From Novosphingobium sp. (lineage in GTDB: Bacteria; Pseudomonadota; Alphaproteobacteria; Sphingomonadales; Sphingomonadaceae), in contig NZ_JAPZQX010000002.1 in the NCBI RefSeq assembly GCF_027531025.1, positions 432,861 through 496,860 of the forward strand: a stretch of DNA of 64,000 nucleotides. The letters are read 5' to 3'. Both the position numbers and the translations under genes were made by a program. How positions within the stretch are numbered: position 1 is the first letter of the stretch; every line of letters starts with the position of its first letter. The notes under the pieces were generated by a model. It had not been told where the DNA came from. It saw only the letters and a program-made list of their open reading frames with translations, and ran no database searches. Shown here piece by piece: positions 32,463 to 45,139 of this stretch.

Positions 32463-32491
32463 GCAGGTCCGCAACCGGTTTGCGGACCTGC
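32463..32491. terminator. terminator between small membrane gene and yqeY
   Basis: 12-bp stem GCAGGTCCGCAA/TTGCGGACCTGC with loop CCGGT, followed by TTCGGTTTCC; located between convergent genes. Confidence 0.8.
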
Positions 32492-32501
32492 TTCGGTTTC
32501 C

Positions 32502-32954
32502 TCAGCCAAGCGCCGCCTTAACCAGCCCGCTGGCCTTGCCCATATCGATCTGCGTACCGTGCTTCGCCTTGAGCGCGGCGACCACCTTGCCCATGTCCTT
32601 CATGCCCTCGGCGCCGGTTTCGGTGATGATCGCGGCGATGGCGGCCTTGACCTCGTCCTCGCCCATCTGCTGGGGCAGGAAGGTTTCGATCACGGCCAGT
32701 TCGGCCTTTTCTACATCGGCCAGTTCCTGCCGCCCGCCCTGTTCATAAAGCGTGATCGATTCGCGCCGCTGCTTGGCCATTTTCTGGAGCACGTCGGTGA
32801 CGATCACGTCGTCGTCCGGCACGGTCGTGGCGGTGCGCAGTTCGATATCCTTGTCCTTCAGCTTGGCCAGGATCAGTCGGACGGCGGCCAGGCGGCCCTT
32901 GTCGCCCGCCTTCATGGCTTCGATCTGGGCGGCCTTGATGGTATCTCTCAACAT
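32502..32954 (-). CDS. GatB/YqeY domain-containing protein
   Basis: A 150-residue YqeY-type protein: an N-terminal helical domain (MLRDTIKAAQIEAMKAGDKG, RLAAVRLILAKLKDKDIE) and a C-terminal domain related to the tail of GatB (FLPQQMGEDEVKAAIAAII, GAEGMKDMGKVVAALK). GatB tails bind tRNA, so an RNA-linked role is assumed, though none is established. It is divergent from carA. Confidence 0.88.
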   Translation of the reverse strand: MLRDTIKAAQIEAMKAGDKGRLAAVRLILAKLKDKDIELRTATTVPDDDVIVTDVLQKMAKQRRESITLYEQGGRQELADVEKAELAVIETFLPQQMGEDEVKAAIAAIITETGAEGMKDMGKVVAALKAKHGTQIDMGKASGLVKAALG

Positions 32955-33025
32955 GGTCTCTCTCGGTATTATGGCGAGGATTGGGGAAAGAAGCCGCCTA
33001 GCCGGATTTTTCCGCCTTTCATAGG

Positions 33026-33054
33026 TTGACGGTTGGGGGGGAGGGGTCTAGCGG
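33026..33054 (+). promoter_or_regulatory. putative carA promoter
   Basis: TTGACG (33026-33031), 17 bases, TAGCGG (33049-33054), then about 50 bases to the carA ATG with GGAG 9 bases before the start. The spacing and the TAG-type -10 box resemble the ilvB promoter candidate in this window. Confidence 0.4.
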
Positions 33055-33104
33055 CGGCGTCTTAGCGACATTGCTGGAAACCCCTAATTTCGGAGCGCCT
33101 CCCC

Positions 33105-34283
33105 ATGGCCGACGCCGCCTCTTCGCACGCACCCCAACCGCAGGGTGCGACGGGAGTCCTTGTGCTCGCCGATGGCACCGTGCTGTGGGGCCACGGCTTC
33201 GGTGCCACGGGCGCCGCGGTGGGCGAAGTCTGCTTCAACACCTCGATGACCGGTTATGAGGAGATCATGACCGATCCCTCCTATGCCGGGCAGGTCGTCA
33301 CCTTCACTTTCCCGCACATCGGCAATGTCGGCGTGAACGAGGAAGACCTGGAAAGCCACGTCGATGGCGCGGTCGGCTGCGTGGTGCGCGAAGACGTGAC
33401 CGCGCCCAGCAATTTCCGGTCGCAAGGCACCTTTGGCGACTGGCTGGCGGCCAAGGGCAAGATCGGCCTTTCCGGCATCGATACCCGCGCGCTGACCCGC
33501 CGCATCCGCCTCTCCGGCGCGCCCAACGCGGTGATCGCGCATGAGCCTTCGGGCAAGTTCGACATCCCCGCTCTGGTCAAGCGCGCGCAGGACTGGCCGG
33601 GGCTCGAAGGGATGGACCTCGCCCGCGTGGTCAGCCGCGAGGAGATCGAGAACTGGGAAGGCGGGGTCTGGACCCTGGGCAAGGGCTATGCCCGCTCCCC
33701 GCATGACAAGCGGCCGCACGTGGTCGCGATCGATTACGGCGCGAAGGACAATATCTTCCGCAACCTGGTGAAGGCCGGGGCCAAGGTGACTGTCGTGCCC
33801 GCGCAGACGCCGCTCGACGGCGTGCTGGCGCTGGAGCCGGACGGGGTGTTCCTCTCCAACGGGCCGGGCGATCCGGCGGCGACGGGTGCCTATGCCGTGC
33901 CGGTGATCCAGGGACTGCTGGAACGCGACATTCCCCTGTTCGGGATCTGCCTCGGCCACCAGATGCTGGCCCTCGCGGCCGGTGCCAAGACCACCAAGAT
34001 GCACCAGGGCCACCGCGGCGCGAACCACCCGGTCAAGCGGCTGGAAGATGGCGTGGTGGAGATCACCTCGATGAACCACGGCTTCGCGGTCGACAACACC
34101 GCGCTGCCCGACAATGTCGAGGAAACCCACGTCAGCCTGTTCGACGGCAGCAACTGCGGCATCGCGATCAAGGGCAAGAAGGCCTTCGGGGTGCAGTATC
34201 ACCCTGAGGCATCACCCGGTCCGATGGACAGCTTCTATCTGTTTGAGCGGTTTGTGGGGATGTTGACCGAGGAGAACGTCTGA
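33105..34283 (+). CDS. carA: carbamoyl-phosphate synthase small (glutaminase) subunit
   Basis: A 392-residue subunit that releases ammonia from glutamine for CarB. The N-terminal CPSase small-chain domain has GEVCFNTSMTGYEEIMTDPS. The class I glutamine amidotransferase domain has the nucleophilic Cys in FGICLGHQMLALAAG and His/Glu in QYHPEASPGP. It ends in TGATG, sharing bases with the start of a small gene that in turn overlaps carB. Confidence 0.96.
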   Translation: MADAASSHAPQPQGATGVLVLADGTVLWGHGFGATGAAVGEVCFNTSMTGYEEIMTDPSYAGQVVTFTFPHIGNVGVNEEDLESHVDGAVGCVVREDVTAPSNFRSQGTFGDWLAAKGKIGLSGIDTRALTRRIRLSGAPNAVIAHEPSGKFDIPALVKRAQDWPGLEGMDLARVVSREEIENWEGGVWTLGKGYARSPHDKRPHVVAIDYGAKDNIFRNLVKAGAKVTVVPAQTPLDGVLALEPDGVFLSNGPGDPAATGAYAVPVIQGLLERDIPLFGICLGHQMLALAAGAKTTKMHQGHRGANHPVKRLEDGVVEITSMNHGFAVDNTALPDNVEETHVSLFDGSNCGIAIKGKKAFGVQYHPEASPGPMDSFYLFERFVGMLTEENV

Positions 34284-34506
34284 TGGCGGTCGTAAAGAAG
34301 TTTTCGGTAGAAGAGCAAAACTCGCGCATCGGTCACACGGAATGCCACGGAACGATCAGGGCGATCGAAGTGGATGGCGAGAAGTTCATCCAGATTGATA
34401 CATATGGCTCGAAAGAACGAGAGTTTCAAAACAAGCTCTCGCAGTCGCTGCGTTTGACAGAAGCTGCATTCAACCAACTCAAGAAACTCGGCGAAGAGCA
34501 CTTTTA

Positions 34507-34507
<1 letters not shown>
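34283..34507 (+). CDS. small low-GC gene between carA and carB
   Basis: A 74-residue protein with no signal peptide or membrane segment. It has [20 protein letters not shown], a [11 protein letters not shown] stretch and a C-terminal helix. Hand counting gives about 49 % GC, far below its neighbours. It begins at the last base of the carA stop (TGATG) and ends one base into the carB start (TAATG), so it is coupled on both sides. It resembles short proteins that databases sometimes label methionyl-tRNA formyltransferase without evidence; I do not assign a function. The low GC and unusual codons suggest recent acquisition. Confidence 0.75.
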
Positions 34508-37830
<3,323 letters not shown>

Positions 37831-37936
37831 GTAACAGGCGTTCCCCCGACATCGTGACTGAGCGGCCTGCCACCCCTCTGGGGGGCGGGACAGGGTTCTA
37901 GTCGCTGCACCGGATGAAGTTGAGAAAGAGGCGATA

Positions 37937-38413
37937 ATGGCGAGTGTTGAAAAGCTGCCGATGCTGGCGGAAGGCTATGAAAGGCTGGTCGCCGAGCTGA
38001 AGGCGCTGCGTGAAGAGCGGCCGAAGATCGTTGATGCGATCGAGGAAGCGCGCGCTCACGGCGACCTGTCCGAAAACGCCGAATACCACGCCGCCAAGGA
38101 GCGCCAGGGCCAGGTCGAGGCGGCGATTGCCGACCTTGAGGACCGGATGAGCCGCGCCCAGATCGTCGATCCGACCACGCTTTCGGGTGACAAGATCATC
38201 TTCGGCGCGACCGTGACCCTGCTGGACGATGATGACAAGCCGGTGCGCTACCAGATCGTCGGCCCCTATGAGGCCGACGCCAAGCTGGGCCGGATCAGCT
38301 ATGCCTCGCCGCTCGGTCGCGCCCTGATCGGCCGGCGGGTAGATGACGAGATCGAAGTGACCGTGCCCGCGGGTGACCGGTCCTACCTCGTCCAGAAGAT
38401 CGAATTCATCTGA
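37937..38413 (+). CDS. greA: transcript cleavage factor GreA
   Basis: A 158-residue protein with the N-terminal antiparallel coiled coil ([20 protein letters not shown] ... [20 protein letters not shown]) whose acidic tip enters the RNA polymerase secondary channel, and the C-terminal FKBP-like domain ([20 protein letters not shown]). It rescues stalled polymerase by stimulating RNA cleavage. GAGG precedes the ATG. The 106-bp gap to carB contains a GC-rich imperfect hairpin that may end carB transcription. Confidence 0.96.
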   Translation: MASVEKLPMLAEGYERLVAELKALREERPKIVDAIEEARAHGDLSENAEYHAAKERQGQVEAAIADLEDRMSRAQIVDPTTLSGDKIIFGATVTLLDDDDKPVRYQIVGPYEADAKLGRISYASPLGRALIGRRVDDEIEVTVPAGDRSYLVQKIEFI

Positions 38414-38426
38414 GCCTCGGACTCGT

Positions 38427-38514
38427 GTGTCTCGACTTCGCTCGACACGAACGGCTTTGGGTTAGCTGAGTCCGTTCGCGTCGAGCGAAGGCCGCAAGGC
38501 CGCAGTCGAGACAC
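38427..38514. repeat. inverted repeat element of the TCTCGAC type
   Basis: GTGTCTCGACTTCGCTCGAC at 38427, followed by ACGAACGG, is mirrored at 38473-38514 by CCGTTCGCGTCGAGCGAAG...GTCGAGACAC. The right copy has a 14-bp insertion GCCGCAAGGCCGCA. The element lies between convergent genes and can fold into a long hairpin. Such TTCGCTCGAC repeats are a second dispersed family in sphingomonad genomes. Confidence 0.75.
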
Positions 38515-38520
38515 CGTACC

Positions 38521-38751
38521 TTACGGCCGCTTGAGCTGTTCCGGCTCGAGCAGGCGGTGCAGGTGCACGACCACGTACTTCATTTCGGCGTCGTCGACCG
38601 TCCGCTGGGCCTTGTCGCGCCAGGCTTCTTCGGCTTCGGCATAGGTCGCGTAGACCCCGACGAGATCGAGCTTGTCGAGTTCGGTGAATTCAAGCGTCTG
38701 GGGATCGCGGACGCGACCACCCATCACGAGGTGGAGTTTCTGGCTGCTCAT
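38521..38751 (-). CDS. DUF4170 domain-containing protein
   Basis: A 76-residue protein matching DUF4170 over its whole length: KLHLVMGGRVRDPQTLEF, VGVYATYAEAEEAWRDKAQR and KYVVVHLHRLLEP. The sequence suggests a small cytoplasmic alpha/beta protein. The true start is ATG 38751 (MSSQKLH); a longer frame is open but unsupported. Function unknown. It lies at the end of a minus-strand run. Confidence 0.8.
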   Translation of the reverse strand: MSSQKLHLVMGGRVRDPQTLEFTELDKLDLVGVYATYAEAEEAWRDKAQRTVDDAEMKYVVVHLHRLLEPEQLKRP

Positions 38752-38818
38752 GGCGCTTCCCTGGGGAGTGGATGGCGCGCCTTTAGCGTCCCTTGCGTTT
38801 CGCGCAAGGGGGGCAGTC

Positions 38819-39244
38819 TTATCGACGGGCGCGCGCGGCCAGCTTGATCGCCTGACGGGCCAGCGCGATTCCGGCCGAAGAACCTGCGCCAGTGCTGGCC
38901 TTGCTGCCCGGCTGGTCGGCTGAAGCAGCGGCGCGGTCATCGGCCTGCTTGTTCAGCGCCAGGGCGATCTCACCGGCGACCATCGCCAGGCTGAGCGCGC
39001 GCTGGGTGAACTGGCTGCCGGCTTTCTTGGGCACCAGCGCCCCGGCCAGCAGGCCCACGCCAAGGCCCGCCGCCATCGCCAGCCAGGGATATTCCCCGGC
39101 GAGGGTGCGATAGTCTTCGGGCGGGTAGGCGTCTTTCGGGGGCAGCGGGGTGGCGGGCAGGGCGGGGTTATCCCGCGCCAGCCGGGCCTGTGAATCCGCG
39201 ATCTTCGCCGCGATGCGTTCGCTCCGGGCTTTCGATTCGCTCAC
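38819..39244 (-). CDS. hypothetical protein with one glycine-rich membrane segment
   Basis: A 141-residue protein: a charged N-terminal third (SESKARSERIAAKIADSQAR), a membrane segment WLAMAAGLGVGLLAGALVP (about residues 54-72) and a Ser/Ala-rich tail with basic end KLAARARR. The glycine-rich segment after a PW motif resembles the C-terminus of ElaB/DUF883 ribosome-anchoring proteins. The start is GTG overlapping the stop of the next gene upstream (GTGA). It is part of the four-gene overlapping run 40590-38819. Confidence 0.6.
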   Translation of the reverse strand: MSESKARSERIAAKIADSQARLARDNPALPATPLPPKDAYPPEDYRTLAGEYPWLAMAAGLGVGLLAGALVPKKAGSQFTQRALSLAMVAGEIALALNKQADDRAAASADQPGSKASTGAGSSAGIALARQAIKLAARARR

Positions 39245-39579
39245 TGTGCCTGCTCCTCTGATGTGTCTGCGCCATCGTCATTGGCGGCTTCGCCCTGAAC
39301 CGGACCTTGCGGATCGAACCGTTCCCCGATCCAGTCCAGCAGCGGCGCGCGGAATGCCCAGGCCAGCAGCGCCGCCACGGTCGCCGCGATCAGGCCCTTG
39401 TTGTCCTTGGCAACGGCCAGGGCCTCGTCCACCAGGTCGAGTGCGTCCTCGGTCACCTTGTCGGCTACCCGCCCGCCGATGCTGCGCGCAGCCAGATCGT
39501 CCTGAACCTGCTTCAGCCGCCGCTCGAACAGGTTCCAGGCGGCCTTGCGATTGGCGCGGTCGGCTTCGAAACTGCTCAT
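39241..39579 (-). CDS. hypothetical protein with C-terminal membrane helix
   Basis: A 112-residue protein with a charged helical N-terminal half (NRKAAWNLFERRLKQVQDDL) and a hydrophobic segment GLIAATVAALLAWAFRAPLL (about residues 62-81), then an acidic tail. ATG 39579 overlaps the stop of the holin-like gene (ATGA) and its own stop overlaps the next GTG, so it is translationally coupled on both sides. Family unknown. Confidence 0.6.
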   Translation of the reverse strand: MSSFEADRANRKAAWNLFERRLKQVQDDLAARSIGGRVADKVTEDALDLVDEALAVAKDNKGLIAATVAALLAWAFRAPLLDWIGERFDPQGPVQGEAANDDGADTSEEQAQ

Positions 39580-39974
39580 GCGGCTTCTTCTTCCTTGAGG
39601 CGCCGTTCCATCGCCTGCCACTTGCGCTTGGCCGCCCAGCCGCTAAGTGCCGCAGCCAGCAAGATGCCCAGCACCACCGCCAGCATGGCCAGCCAGCCGC
39701 CGATCAGCGGGGTCAGCGCCAGCAGCAGCCCCATGACCAGCGCCATCAGCGCAAAGAACACCAGCGCGAGGGCAAGGGCGATCCACCCGGCCATGCCCTT
39801 GGCGGTCTGGCCCGCCAACGTGGCACGGCTCTTCTGGTAGGCCAGTTCGGCTTCCAGCAGGGTGCGGCCATCGACCGCCAGCTGACGCACGTCGTCGATC
39901 AGCGAGCGCGTCGCCGCATCGCTGGCCTCGTCCTTGACGAGTGGCGGTTCGGGCTGGGGGTCAGGGGTTTCCAT
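39576..39974 (-). CDS. phage-holin-3/DUF1469-like membrane protein
   Basis: A 132-residue protein with two long hydrophobic helices (about residues 61-83 and 87-110) after a charged amphipathic region SLIDDVRQLAVDGRTLLEAE. This layout is that of the Phage_holin_3_6/DUF1469 family, which despite its name is mostly chromosomal and of unknown function. It lies between the histone-like gene (37 bases upstream) and two coupled small genes. Confidence 0.7.
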   Translation of the reverse strand: METPDPQPEPPLVKDEASDAATRSLIDDVRQLAVDGRTLLEAELAYQKSRATLAGQTAKGMAGWIALALALVFFALMALVMGLLLALTPLIGGWLAMLAVVLGILLAAALSGWAAKRKWQAMERRLKEEEAA

Positions 39975-40011
39975 CGACGCGAGACAAGCCCGGCGCGGAC
40001 CGTGCTGTCAA

Positions 40012-40590
40012 TCAGCCTTTGGACGAACCCTTGAACAGCCGCGCGATCAGGAAGCCAAACGCCGCCGCGATCCCCACGGCGATGCCGGGGCTCTTGCGGA
40101 CGAACTGCTTGGCATCGTCGCCCAGTTCGTTGAGATCCTTGCTGTCGAGCTTGGCGGCCGATTCCTGCATCGTGCGCGATGCGGTGCGGGCATAATCGCC
40201 ATAACGGGTGCCCAGCTTCTCATCGATGGTGGCGGCATTGTCGCCCACGATCTTGCCCAGGGTGGCGATGGCGTCGCTAGCCTTGGCCTTGCCTTCGACC
40301 GCCAGTTCGGCGGCGCGGTCCTTGGCCTGGGCGGCGAGTTCGCGGGCGTCCTGGGTCAGATCGCCGCTCTTGGCGGACAGCTGGTCGCGATAACCTTCGG
40401 CTTTGACCTTGGCTTCGGTGGTCAGTGCGGTGGCGCCGGCCTTGGCTTCCTCGATCGCCTTGGCGAACTTGGCCTTCGCTTCGGTCGTGGCGGGAGCCTT
40501 GGCGGCAGCGGGCTTCTTGGCAGCGGGCTTCTTCGCGGCAGGCTTCTTGGCGGCGGGCTTGCCTTCGGTGCTGGTCGGGGTCTTGGCCAT
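40012..40590 (-). CDS. Lys/Ala-rich protein with C-terminal membrane anchor
   Basis: A 192-residue protein. The N-terminal 35 residues are (K)PAAKKPAAKK repeats like histone H1-type tails. Then comes a long helical region with many Ala/Glu/Lys, including TEAKAKFAKAIEEAKAGATA, and a C-terminal RKSPGIAVGIAAAFGFLIARL membrane segment of the ElaB/YqjD (DUF883) type. Such tails can bind nucleic acid or ribosomes and the anchor would hold them at the inner membrane; this is inference. It heads the minus-strand run and is divergent from eno, with a shared palindrome between them. Confidence 0.65.
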   Translation of the reverse strand: MAKTPTSTEGKPAAKKPAAKKPAAKKPAAAKAPATTEAKAKFAKAIEEAKAGATALTTEAKVKAEGYRDQLSAKSGDLTQDARELAAQAKDRAAELAVEGKAKASDAIATLGKIVGDNAATIDEKLGTRYGDYARTASRTMQESAAKLDSKDLNELGDDAKQFVRKSPGIAVGIAAAFGFLIARLFKGSSKG

Positions 40591-40671
40591 GATACTTGCC
40601 CTTTCTGGGCCGCGACTTGCGGCCATGAACACGATTTGGGGACGCTACGGCAGCGCTGCAAGTCCGAATAT

Positions 40672-40684
40672 GCTGCAATGCAGC
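40672..40684. promoter_or_regulatory. GCTGCAATGCAGC palindrome upstream of eno
   Basis: A perfect 13-bp dyad around AAT, 62 bases before the eno start and 81 bases before the start of the divergent Lys/Ala-rich gene. The 15-mer GCTGCAATGCAGCTT is identical to the one at 18913-18927. The core CTGC-N3-GCAG fits the pattern reported for PhaR-type carbon/PHA regulators; binding here is inference. Confidence 0.5.
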
Positions 40685-40740
40685 TTGCCTGCCAAGGCTC
40701 CCCTGCTAAGGAGCGCCGAATTGAGCCTTACAAGGGGTAG

Positions 40741-42033
<1,293 letters not shown>

Positions 42034-42090
42034 TTGCCTGCCGGCCGGCAGCGGGCCCTACCAGGTCCGCTACCGGCTGCCCGTAACCAG

Positions 42091-42768
42091 TTACTTCAGG
42101 ATCGTGACGTGACCGGTCTTTGTGTGCTTCATCTGGCCGCCGGTCAGGGTGACGAACACCGTTTCGCTGGCGGGACAGGCGCCTGCCGCGCAGCGCTCGC
42201 CAAAGGTCGCGCCCTGGGTCTGCTTCGGCACGGTCACGTTCATGCTGATCCGGTTGGGCATGGTCCCGGTGTTGAGACGACTGCCTGGGCTTGATCCGCA
42301 AGTCGCGCTCGCGCCGGTGATCTCGAAGGTGTCCGCCGCCGTGCGCAGTTCGGCCTTGGCGATATGCTTGCCTTCGCAGATCTTGGCCAGCTGGGGCGAG
42401 GCCTTGTCGAGCTGTACGGTCAGGCCCTCCACCTCGGGCATTGTCGCCGCATAGGCCAGGTCCGGCACGCCATCGCCATCGACATCGCCCACCGCCACGC
42501 GCGGCGGTCGGCCGCGGGTCGGGGATTCGCGCAGGCTCTGGCTGTTCTGGCTGGCCTGCAGCGGCCCGGTCAGCCGCTTGGGCGGCGCCGCTTCGCGCTT
42601 GGTGCTGCCGCTGGACATGCAACCGGCATTGCAGGCACCGAACGACCAGCCTTCGACGCGGGCCTCGCCCTCCACGCCTTCCAGCTTGATGAAATAGTCC
42701 GTGCTTGCCGCATGAGCCGCCGTTGCCACACAGGCCACGGCTGCGGTTGTCAGGATTGCTCGCAACAT
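42091..42768 (-). CDS. exported protein with N-terminal Hcp-like strand and calcium-loop motif
   Basis: A 225-residue protein with a signal peptide ending ATAAHA-A (about residue 20). Residues 22-50 (TDYFIKLEGVEGEARVEGWS) resemble the start of Hcp-type proteins. The middle holds VGDVDGDGVPDLAYA, a DxDGDGxxD loop as in FG-GAP/thrombospondin calcium-binding repeats. Several Cys pairs (GACNAGC, ERCAAGAC) suggest disulfides. GGGAGGGAG lies just upstream of ATG 42768. No type VI secretion genes are nearby, so an effector/tube role is not supported. Confidence 0.55.
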   Translation of the reverse strand: MLRAILTTAAVACVATAAHAASTDYFIKLEGVEGEARVEGWSFGACNAGCMSSGSTKREAAPPKRLTGPLQASQNSQSLRESPTRGRPPRVAVGDVDGDGVPDLAYAATMPEVEGLTVQLDKASPQLAKICEGKHIAKAELRTAADTFEITGASATCGSSPGSRLNTGTMPNRISMNVTVPKQTQGATFGERCAAGACPASETVFVTLTGGQMKHTKTGHVTILK

Positions 42769-42933
42769 GGTCTCCCTCCCATTTGCTGTTCCAGATGCAG
42801 AAGGTCTGCGCCCGGTTACCTGAACCCGCGCTGTCAGCCGCGTTGCAGGCGTGCCACAGGGTACCACCAAACCATGCGACAGGCGATGGCCCCATTTTTT
42901 GCTGCCGGGGCGATTGCCAGAGCAGCTATCGCC

Positions 42934-42953
42934 GTTTAACCGTTCGTTTAAAC
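42934..42953. promoter_or_regulatory. 20-bp near-palindrome, probable TetR-type operator
   Basis: GTTTAACCGTTCGTTTAAAC is a dyad with one mismatched pair, 19 bases upstream of the GTG start of the phosphotransferase gene and next to its ribosome site GGAGGAG. Form and length are typical of TetR-family operators. The regulator is not adjacent. Confidence 0.6.
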
Positions 42954-42972
42954 AACCGGAGGAGAGGGCCGG

Positions 42973-44046
42973 GTGACAGCGATTGCCTCGCACCCTGACA
43001 AGATCACGCCTGACTGGCTGAGCGCGCGGCTGCGCGCCGCCGGGCTGCTGGAAAGCGGCGCGGTGACTGCCGTGCAGTGGGAGCCGATCGGCACCGGCCA
43101 GGTGGGCGATTCCGTGCGTTTTCACCTGACCTACGACCGGCCCGGCGCTGGCCCTGCTACACTGGCGGGGAAGTTTCCGGCCGAAGACCAGATGAGCCGG
43201 GGCACGGCCGCCGCCTTCGGGCTCTATGCCAAGGAAGTGGGCTTTTACCGGGAACTGGCTCCGCACCTTGGCGTGCGGGTACCGCAGGCGCTGGCGGCGG
43301 AAATCGCGGAAGATGGCGTCGATTTCGTCCTGCTGTTCGAGGACCTGGGCCCGGCGCGCGGCGGCAACCAGCTGGCCAGCTGCTCGGCGGCCGATGCCAG
43401 CGCGGGGATCCGCCAGGCCGCAGCCATCCATGCGCCAAGCTGGGGCAACGCGGCCTTGACCGGGATCGACTGGTTGCAACCCAGGGAAGGCCAGGCCGAG
43501 CAGATCAAGGCGCTTTATGGCAATGCCCAGGCGATCTTCCGCGAACGCTATGCCGATAGCCTTGAGCCGGAATTCATGGCGATCTGCGAAGAACTGAACG
43601 AGGCCAAGGAGCATTGGTTCGGACGTGAAGGTGGGCCAAGGTCGATCGTCCACGGCGATTTCCGGCTCGACAACATGCTGTTCGATATCAAGGGCGGGGC
43701 CGAGGAAATCGCTGTGCTCGACTGGCAGACCGTGGCGGTCGGCAATCCCATGACCGATATCGGCTATTTCCTGGGCACCGGAATCGGTGACGCGCTGCGC
43801 CGCGCGCACGAGGATGAATTGCTGGCGCTCTATTGCGCGGAAATGACCGCCCGCGGCGTGCCGCTCAGCCGCGAGGCGATCTGGGACGATTACGTGATCG
43901 GCGCGCTGCACGGCGTTTCCACCGCCGTGTTCAGTGCCGCCTATGTCGAACGCACGCCGCGCGGCGATGCCAATTTCCTCTCGATGGCCCGGGGCGGCTG
44001 CGCGCTGGCGCTGCAGCACGGCAGCCTGGCAAAGCTGAAAGGCTGA
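42973..44046 (+). CDS. APH-type phosphotransferase family protein
   Basis: A 357-residue kinase-like protein. Brenner's motif VHGDFRLDNMLF and the metal-binding VLDWQTVAVGNPMTDIGYFL are intact, as in aminoglycoside/choline/ecdysteroid-kinase-like families. Such chromosomal copies in sphingomonads lie in gene sets for degradation of steroids, terpenoids or aromatics and are not known to give drug resistance. The start is GTG. It is the first gene of a four-gene operon; the next ORF starts 4 bases after its stop. Confidence 0.78.
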   Translation: MTAIASHPDKITPDWLSARLRAAGLLESGAVTAVQWEPIGTGQVGDSVRFHLTYDRPGAGPATLAGKFPAEDQMSRGTAAAFGLYAKEVGFYRELAPHLGVRVPQALAAEIAEDGVDFVLLFEDLGPARGGNQLASCSAADASAGIRQAAAIHAPSWGNAALTGIDWLQPREGQAEQIKALYGNAQAIFRERYADSLEPEFMAICEELNEAKEHWFGREGGPRSIVHGDFRLDNMLFDIKGGAEEIAVLDWQTVAVGNPMTDIGYFLGTGIGDALRRAHEDELLALYCAEMTARGVPLSREAIWDDYVIGALHGVSTAVFSAAYVERTPRGDANFLSMARGGCALALQHGSLAKLKG

Positions 44047-44050
44047 TCTG

Positions 44051-45139
44051 ATGGTACTGACCAAGGGTGACGATTTCCCGCTGCACCAGACGCCCGAACC
44101 GGTCGCCTATGCCGGGACTGATCGCAATTTCTACGACCGCTATTTCTTCAATGGCTATGCCCCGGATGGCTCCGGCTTCTTCGCGGTTGCGCTGGGGATC
44201 TATCCGCACCTCAACGTGGCCGATGCCCACTTTTCGGCGATCCGCGACGGGGTGCAGCACAATGTCCACGCCAGCCGCGAACTCAACATGGAGCGGCTGG
44301 ATCTGCAGGTCGGGCCGATCCGGATTGAGGTGATCGAGCCGCTGCAGAAACTGCGCGTGGTGGTCGACGGGGAAGGGCTGAAGGCCGACCTGACCTTTAA
44401 CGGCCGCGCCTTTCCGATCGAGGAGCCGCGCTTCATCCATCGGATCGGGCCGCGCACCTTCATGGATTACACGCGCCTGACGCAAAACGGCCATTACACC
44501 GGCTGGATCGAGATCGACGGGGTGCGCGAGGACTGCGCCCCTGGCACGGCCGGCACCCGCGACCGCTCCTGGGGCGTGCGCCCGGTCGGTTCGCGCGACG
44601 AGCAGCCGCATGGCCACGGCGTGATCCCCGGCTTCTTCTGGCAGTGGACCCCGCTAAACTTTGCCGACCGCTCGGTCTTCTTCCACATCAACGCCGATGC
44701 CGGGGGGCACGCCTGGAACACCCGTGCGGTGATCGCGCCCGATGGCAGCGGGGCCGAAGGGCATTACGAGACGCCCGCTGCGCAGATGGCTTCTCCCTTG
44801 ATGCCCGGCACCCGTTGGCCCGATGGCGGCACGATCACGGTCGAGACGCCAGACGGGCCGGATAGGATCACTTTCGAGCCGCTGGGCCGGTTCCAGATGC
44901 GCGGGCTGGGCTATACCCATCCCAAGTGGGGCCATGGCCTGCATCATGGCCGGCTGGCGGTCGAGCGCGAGGATTTCGGCCTCGCGCAGTGCGATCCGCG
45001 CACCATGGACAATTACCACGTCCAGTTCCTCTCGCGCGTGAAGTCGGAACGCTATGGCGAGGGGATGGGCGTGTTCGAGCAACTGATCATCGGCCCTTAC
45101 AAGCCGCTCGGTCTGAAGGAGTTCATGGATGTCGGCTGA
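44051..45139 (+). CDS. lipocalin-like (CrtC/AttH-type) protein of unknown function
   Basis: A 362-residue protein without signal peptide or membrane segment. It is rich in beta strands and aromatic residues, with NFYDRYFFNGYAPDGSGFFA, a central GTRDRSWGVRPVG and PGFFWQWTPLNFADRSVFFH. This pattern fits the two-domain AttH/hydroxyneurosporene-synthase-like fold, where the RDxSWG motif is conserved. It is co-transcribed with a kinase-like gene and overlaps the DUF1214 gene by 11 bases. The substrate is unknown. Confidence 0.55.
   Translation: MVLTKGDDFPLHQTPEPVAYAGTDRNFYDRYFFNGYAPDGSGFFAVALGIYPHLNVADAHFSAIRDGVQHNVHASRELNMERLDLQVGPIRIEVIEPLQKLRVVVDGEGLKADLTFNGRAFPIEEPRFIHRIGPRTFMDYTRLTQNGHYTGWIEIDGVREDCAPGTAGTRDRSWGVRPVGSRDEQPHGHGVIPGFFWQWTPLNFADRSVFFHINADAGGHAWNTRAVIAPDGSGAEGHYETPAAQMASPLMPGTRWPDGGTITVETPDGPDRITFEPLGRFQMRGLGYTHPKWGHGLHHGRLAVEREDFGLAQCDPRTMDNYHVQFLSRVKSERYGEGMGVFEQLIIGPYKPLGLKEFMDVG

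Noticed and set aside
39576..39974. prophage remnant because of a holin-like protein
   Set aside because: The DUF1469/holin-3 family is usually chromosomal; no other phage gene, integrase or attachment site is nearby and the GC content is normal.
42091..42768. type VI secretion Hcp gene
   Set aside because: Only the first strand resembles Hcp; the protein has a Sec signal peptide and no other type VI genes are in the window.
42973..44046. aminoglycoside resistance gene
   Set aside because: The kinase motifs are shared by many unrelated small-molecule kinases; the operon context and residues do not point to antibiotic modification.
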